Shown here: in pieces, positions 24,900-26,107 of the stretch | Position numbering within the stretch: position 1 is the stretch's first letter | Layout of the letters: every line of letters starts with the position of its first letter | Source: JANLUX01 sp031363705 | GTDB lineage: Bacteria; Bacteroidota; Bacteroidia; AKYH767-A; OLB10 | Direction of reading: 5' to 3' | NCBI GenBank assembly: GCA_031363705.1 | Contig: JANLUX010000313.1 | Location: 1-26,107 of the forward strand | Length of the DNA: 26,107 nucleotides | The notes under the pieces: model-generated | Seen by the model: only the letters and a program-made list of their open reading frames with translations | Databases searched by the model: none | Told to the model about the DNA's origin: nothing | Translations under genes and position numbers: made by a program

Positions 24900-25898
24900 A
24901 TGGAATTCTCAGAAAATATTTTACAACGATTAGAACAATTGCAACACAAATATAACCTGATGGGTCAAAACATGGAGAGCTATCTCGATGGTTTGCTCAC
25001 CAGTAATTATCTCACCTATTGGGATTATGTACACGTTGATACATTGCTAACACTTCAAAATCCTCGAACAGATTTTCCTGATGAATTGATTTTTATCATG
25101 TATCACCAGATAACTGAACTTTATTTCAAGCTCGCTCTTCATGAATTAAATCAGATAGCGTATAACGGAAGAAACGTATTACCTGACGGTGAAGACCTGG
25201 GGTGGAAAGAAAAACTGGATGTAAAATATTTCATTGAACGTGTTAATCGTGTCAACAGGTATTTCGAATCGCTGACCCAGTCTTTTGCAATCATGGTATA
25301 TGGAATGGAGAAAGAACAATTTCTTCGTTTCCGGATGGCACTGTTGCCTGCAAGCGGATTTCAATCTGCACAATACCGGCTCATAGAAATGAGCTGTACT
25401 GATCTGATGAAATTAGTTGATAAAGATTTAAGAATACAATTTGAGAATAAAGAAATTGATATTGAAGAATTGTTTCATAACATCTATTGGAACAAAGGAG
25501 CATGTGATATTGCAACAGGTAAGAAAACCTTAACACTTGATCAGTTTGAAAAAAAATATAAAGACCAGTTTATTGATCATGCAATAAAATACAAAGACAA
25601 AAATCTTTGGGCGAAATATAAATCGCTCAGTGAAGAAGATCAGAAAAATCCTGAGTTGATTGCTGCACTCAAATGGCTTGATATAAATGTAAATGTAAAC
25701 TGGCCGCTCGTCCATTATAAATCAGCAGTGCGTTATCTGCAAATGGAGAAAGGAGATGTGCCCGCAACAGGAGGAACTAACTGGCAGAAATATTTGCCGC
25801 CACGTTTTCAGAAAAGAATTTTTTATCCGGAGTTATGGAATCAACAGGAACTTGAGGATTGGGGTAAGGCATGGGTAGAGAATGCTTTGAGAAGTTAA
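24900..25898 (+). CDS. kynA: Tryptophan 2,3-dioxygenase family protein
   Basis: Heme dioxygenase that opens the indole ring of tryptophan to N-formylkynurenine, first step of the kynurenine pathway. Motifs: NYLTYWDYVHVDTLLTLQNP, YHQITELYFKLALHEL with distal His69, RFRMALLPASGFQSAQYRLIEM, VHYKSAVRYLQ with likely heme ligand His272, and ATGGTNWQKYLPP near the C-terminus, where the family has GTGGxxxxxYL. All-helical, 332 residues; the sequence is of the divergent Bacteroidota type, so the substrate should be read as probable. Monocistronic after a strong terminator; other kynurenine genes are not adjacent. Confidence 0.88.
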   Translation: MEFSENILQRLEQLQHKYNLMGQNMESYLDGLLTSNYLTYWDYVHVDTLLTLQNPRTDFPDELIFIMYHQITELYFKLALHELNQIAYNGRNVLPDGEDLGWKEKLDVKYFIERVNRVNRYFESLTQSFAIMVYGMEKEQFLRFRMALLPASGFQSAQYRLIEMSCTDLMKLVDKDLRIQFENKEIDIEELFHNIYWNKGACDIATGKKTLTLDQFEKKYKDQFIDHAIKYKDKNLWAKYKSLSEEDQKNPELIAALKWLDINVNVNWPLVHYKSAVRYLQMEKGDVPATGGTNWQKYLPPRFQKRIFYPELWNQQELEDWGKAWVENALRS

Positions 25899-25986
25899 TT
25901 TTCGACATTTTGTATAAGCAAATCCCATTGGAGTAACATAGAATTTAATTAAAAATAATACGTAACATTGCATTAGAATTAATTCA

Positions 25987-26107
25987 ATGCAATTCCAATC
26001 ATATTCATTTAATTTTAATAAAGTAAAAATTGTAATATTAATCTTTTTATTTTTTCAGCACTTTTCATACACACAAACAACTAATTGGATTAATTATACT
26101 GATACAC
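25987..26107 (+). CDS. Start of a secreted protein, cut by window end
   Basis: ATG 25987 opens a frame still running at the last base (40 codons). After a 14-residue polar start comes a hydrophobic core (VILIFLFFQHF) and SYTQTTNWINYTDT, which looks like a Sec signal peptide cleaved near YTQ and followed by the first mature strand of a surface protein. No function can be given. Confidence 0.6.
   Translation, partial: MQFQSYSFNFNKVKIVILIFLFFQHFSYTQTTNWINYTDT

Overview
The window looks like a chromosomal segment of a Bacteroidota bacterium. The evidence is low GC, a type IX secretion system (T9SS) sorting domain on several secreted proteins, families largely known from this phylum (DUF2480, the small acidic DUF2795-type protein), and promoters of the TTG-N17..23-TAnnTTTG kind. 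I cannot assign a genus. There is no phage, IS transposase or CRISPR array.

Layout. 1-4565: a YbhFSR-like ABC exporter operon (two ATPases, two permeases), with a TIGR02436-type four-helix-bundle gene wedged between ATPases and permeases and bounded by inverted short-word repeats. 4860-6168: a tiny sorting-domain-like protein converging on an FN3/T9SS secreted protein. 6343-6414: tRNA-Lys(TTT). 6562-11159: a YghO-like acetyltransferase gene divergent from an SDR / TPR lipoprotein / TMTC-like membrane glycosyltransferase operon. 11221-13877 (minus): a propeller-T9SS protein, a 59-residue twin-arginine peptide and a GT9 glycosyltransferase. 14091-14484 (minus): tmRNA. 14540-16011: an unidentified helical protein bracketed by two different word-repeat blocks, then an RluA-type pseudouridine synthase. 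16083-17683 (minus): an orphan cytochrome oxidase subunit III-like protein and a propeller lipoprotein. 17803-20717 (plus): a LolD/MacB-type ATPase, a PduO-type cobalamin adenosyltransferase, a DUF2795-type protein and an MFS exporter. 20845-24168: secA with one in-frame TGA. 24246-25898: DUF2480 and tryptophan 2,3-dioxygenase. 25987-end: start of a further secreted protein.

Most genes are ordinary housekeeping or envelope functions. Three things stand out. (1) secA carries TGA at the conserved glycine of helicase motif VI while the rest of the gene stays in frame and intact. (2) The four-helix-bundle gene lies inside inverted repeats whose outer ends match at 21 of 23 positions, the layout of an rRNA intervening sequence but in an mRNA operon. 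(3) Four separate loci carry blocks of short degenerate words arranged as inverted arms, each with its own vocabulary, and several of them supply the stop codon or N-terminal codons of the adjoining gene.
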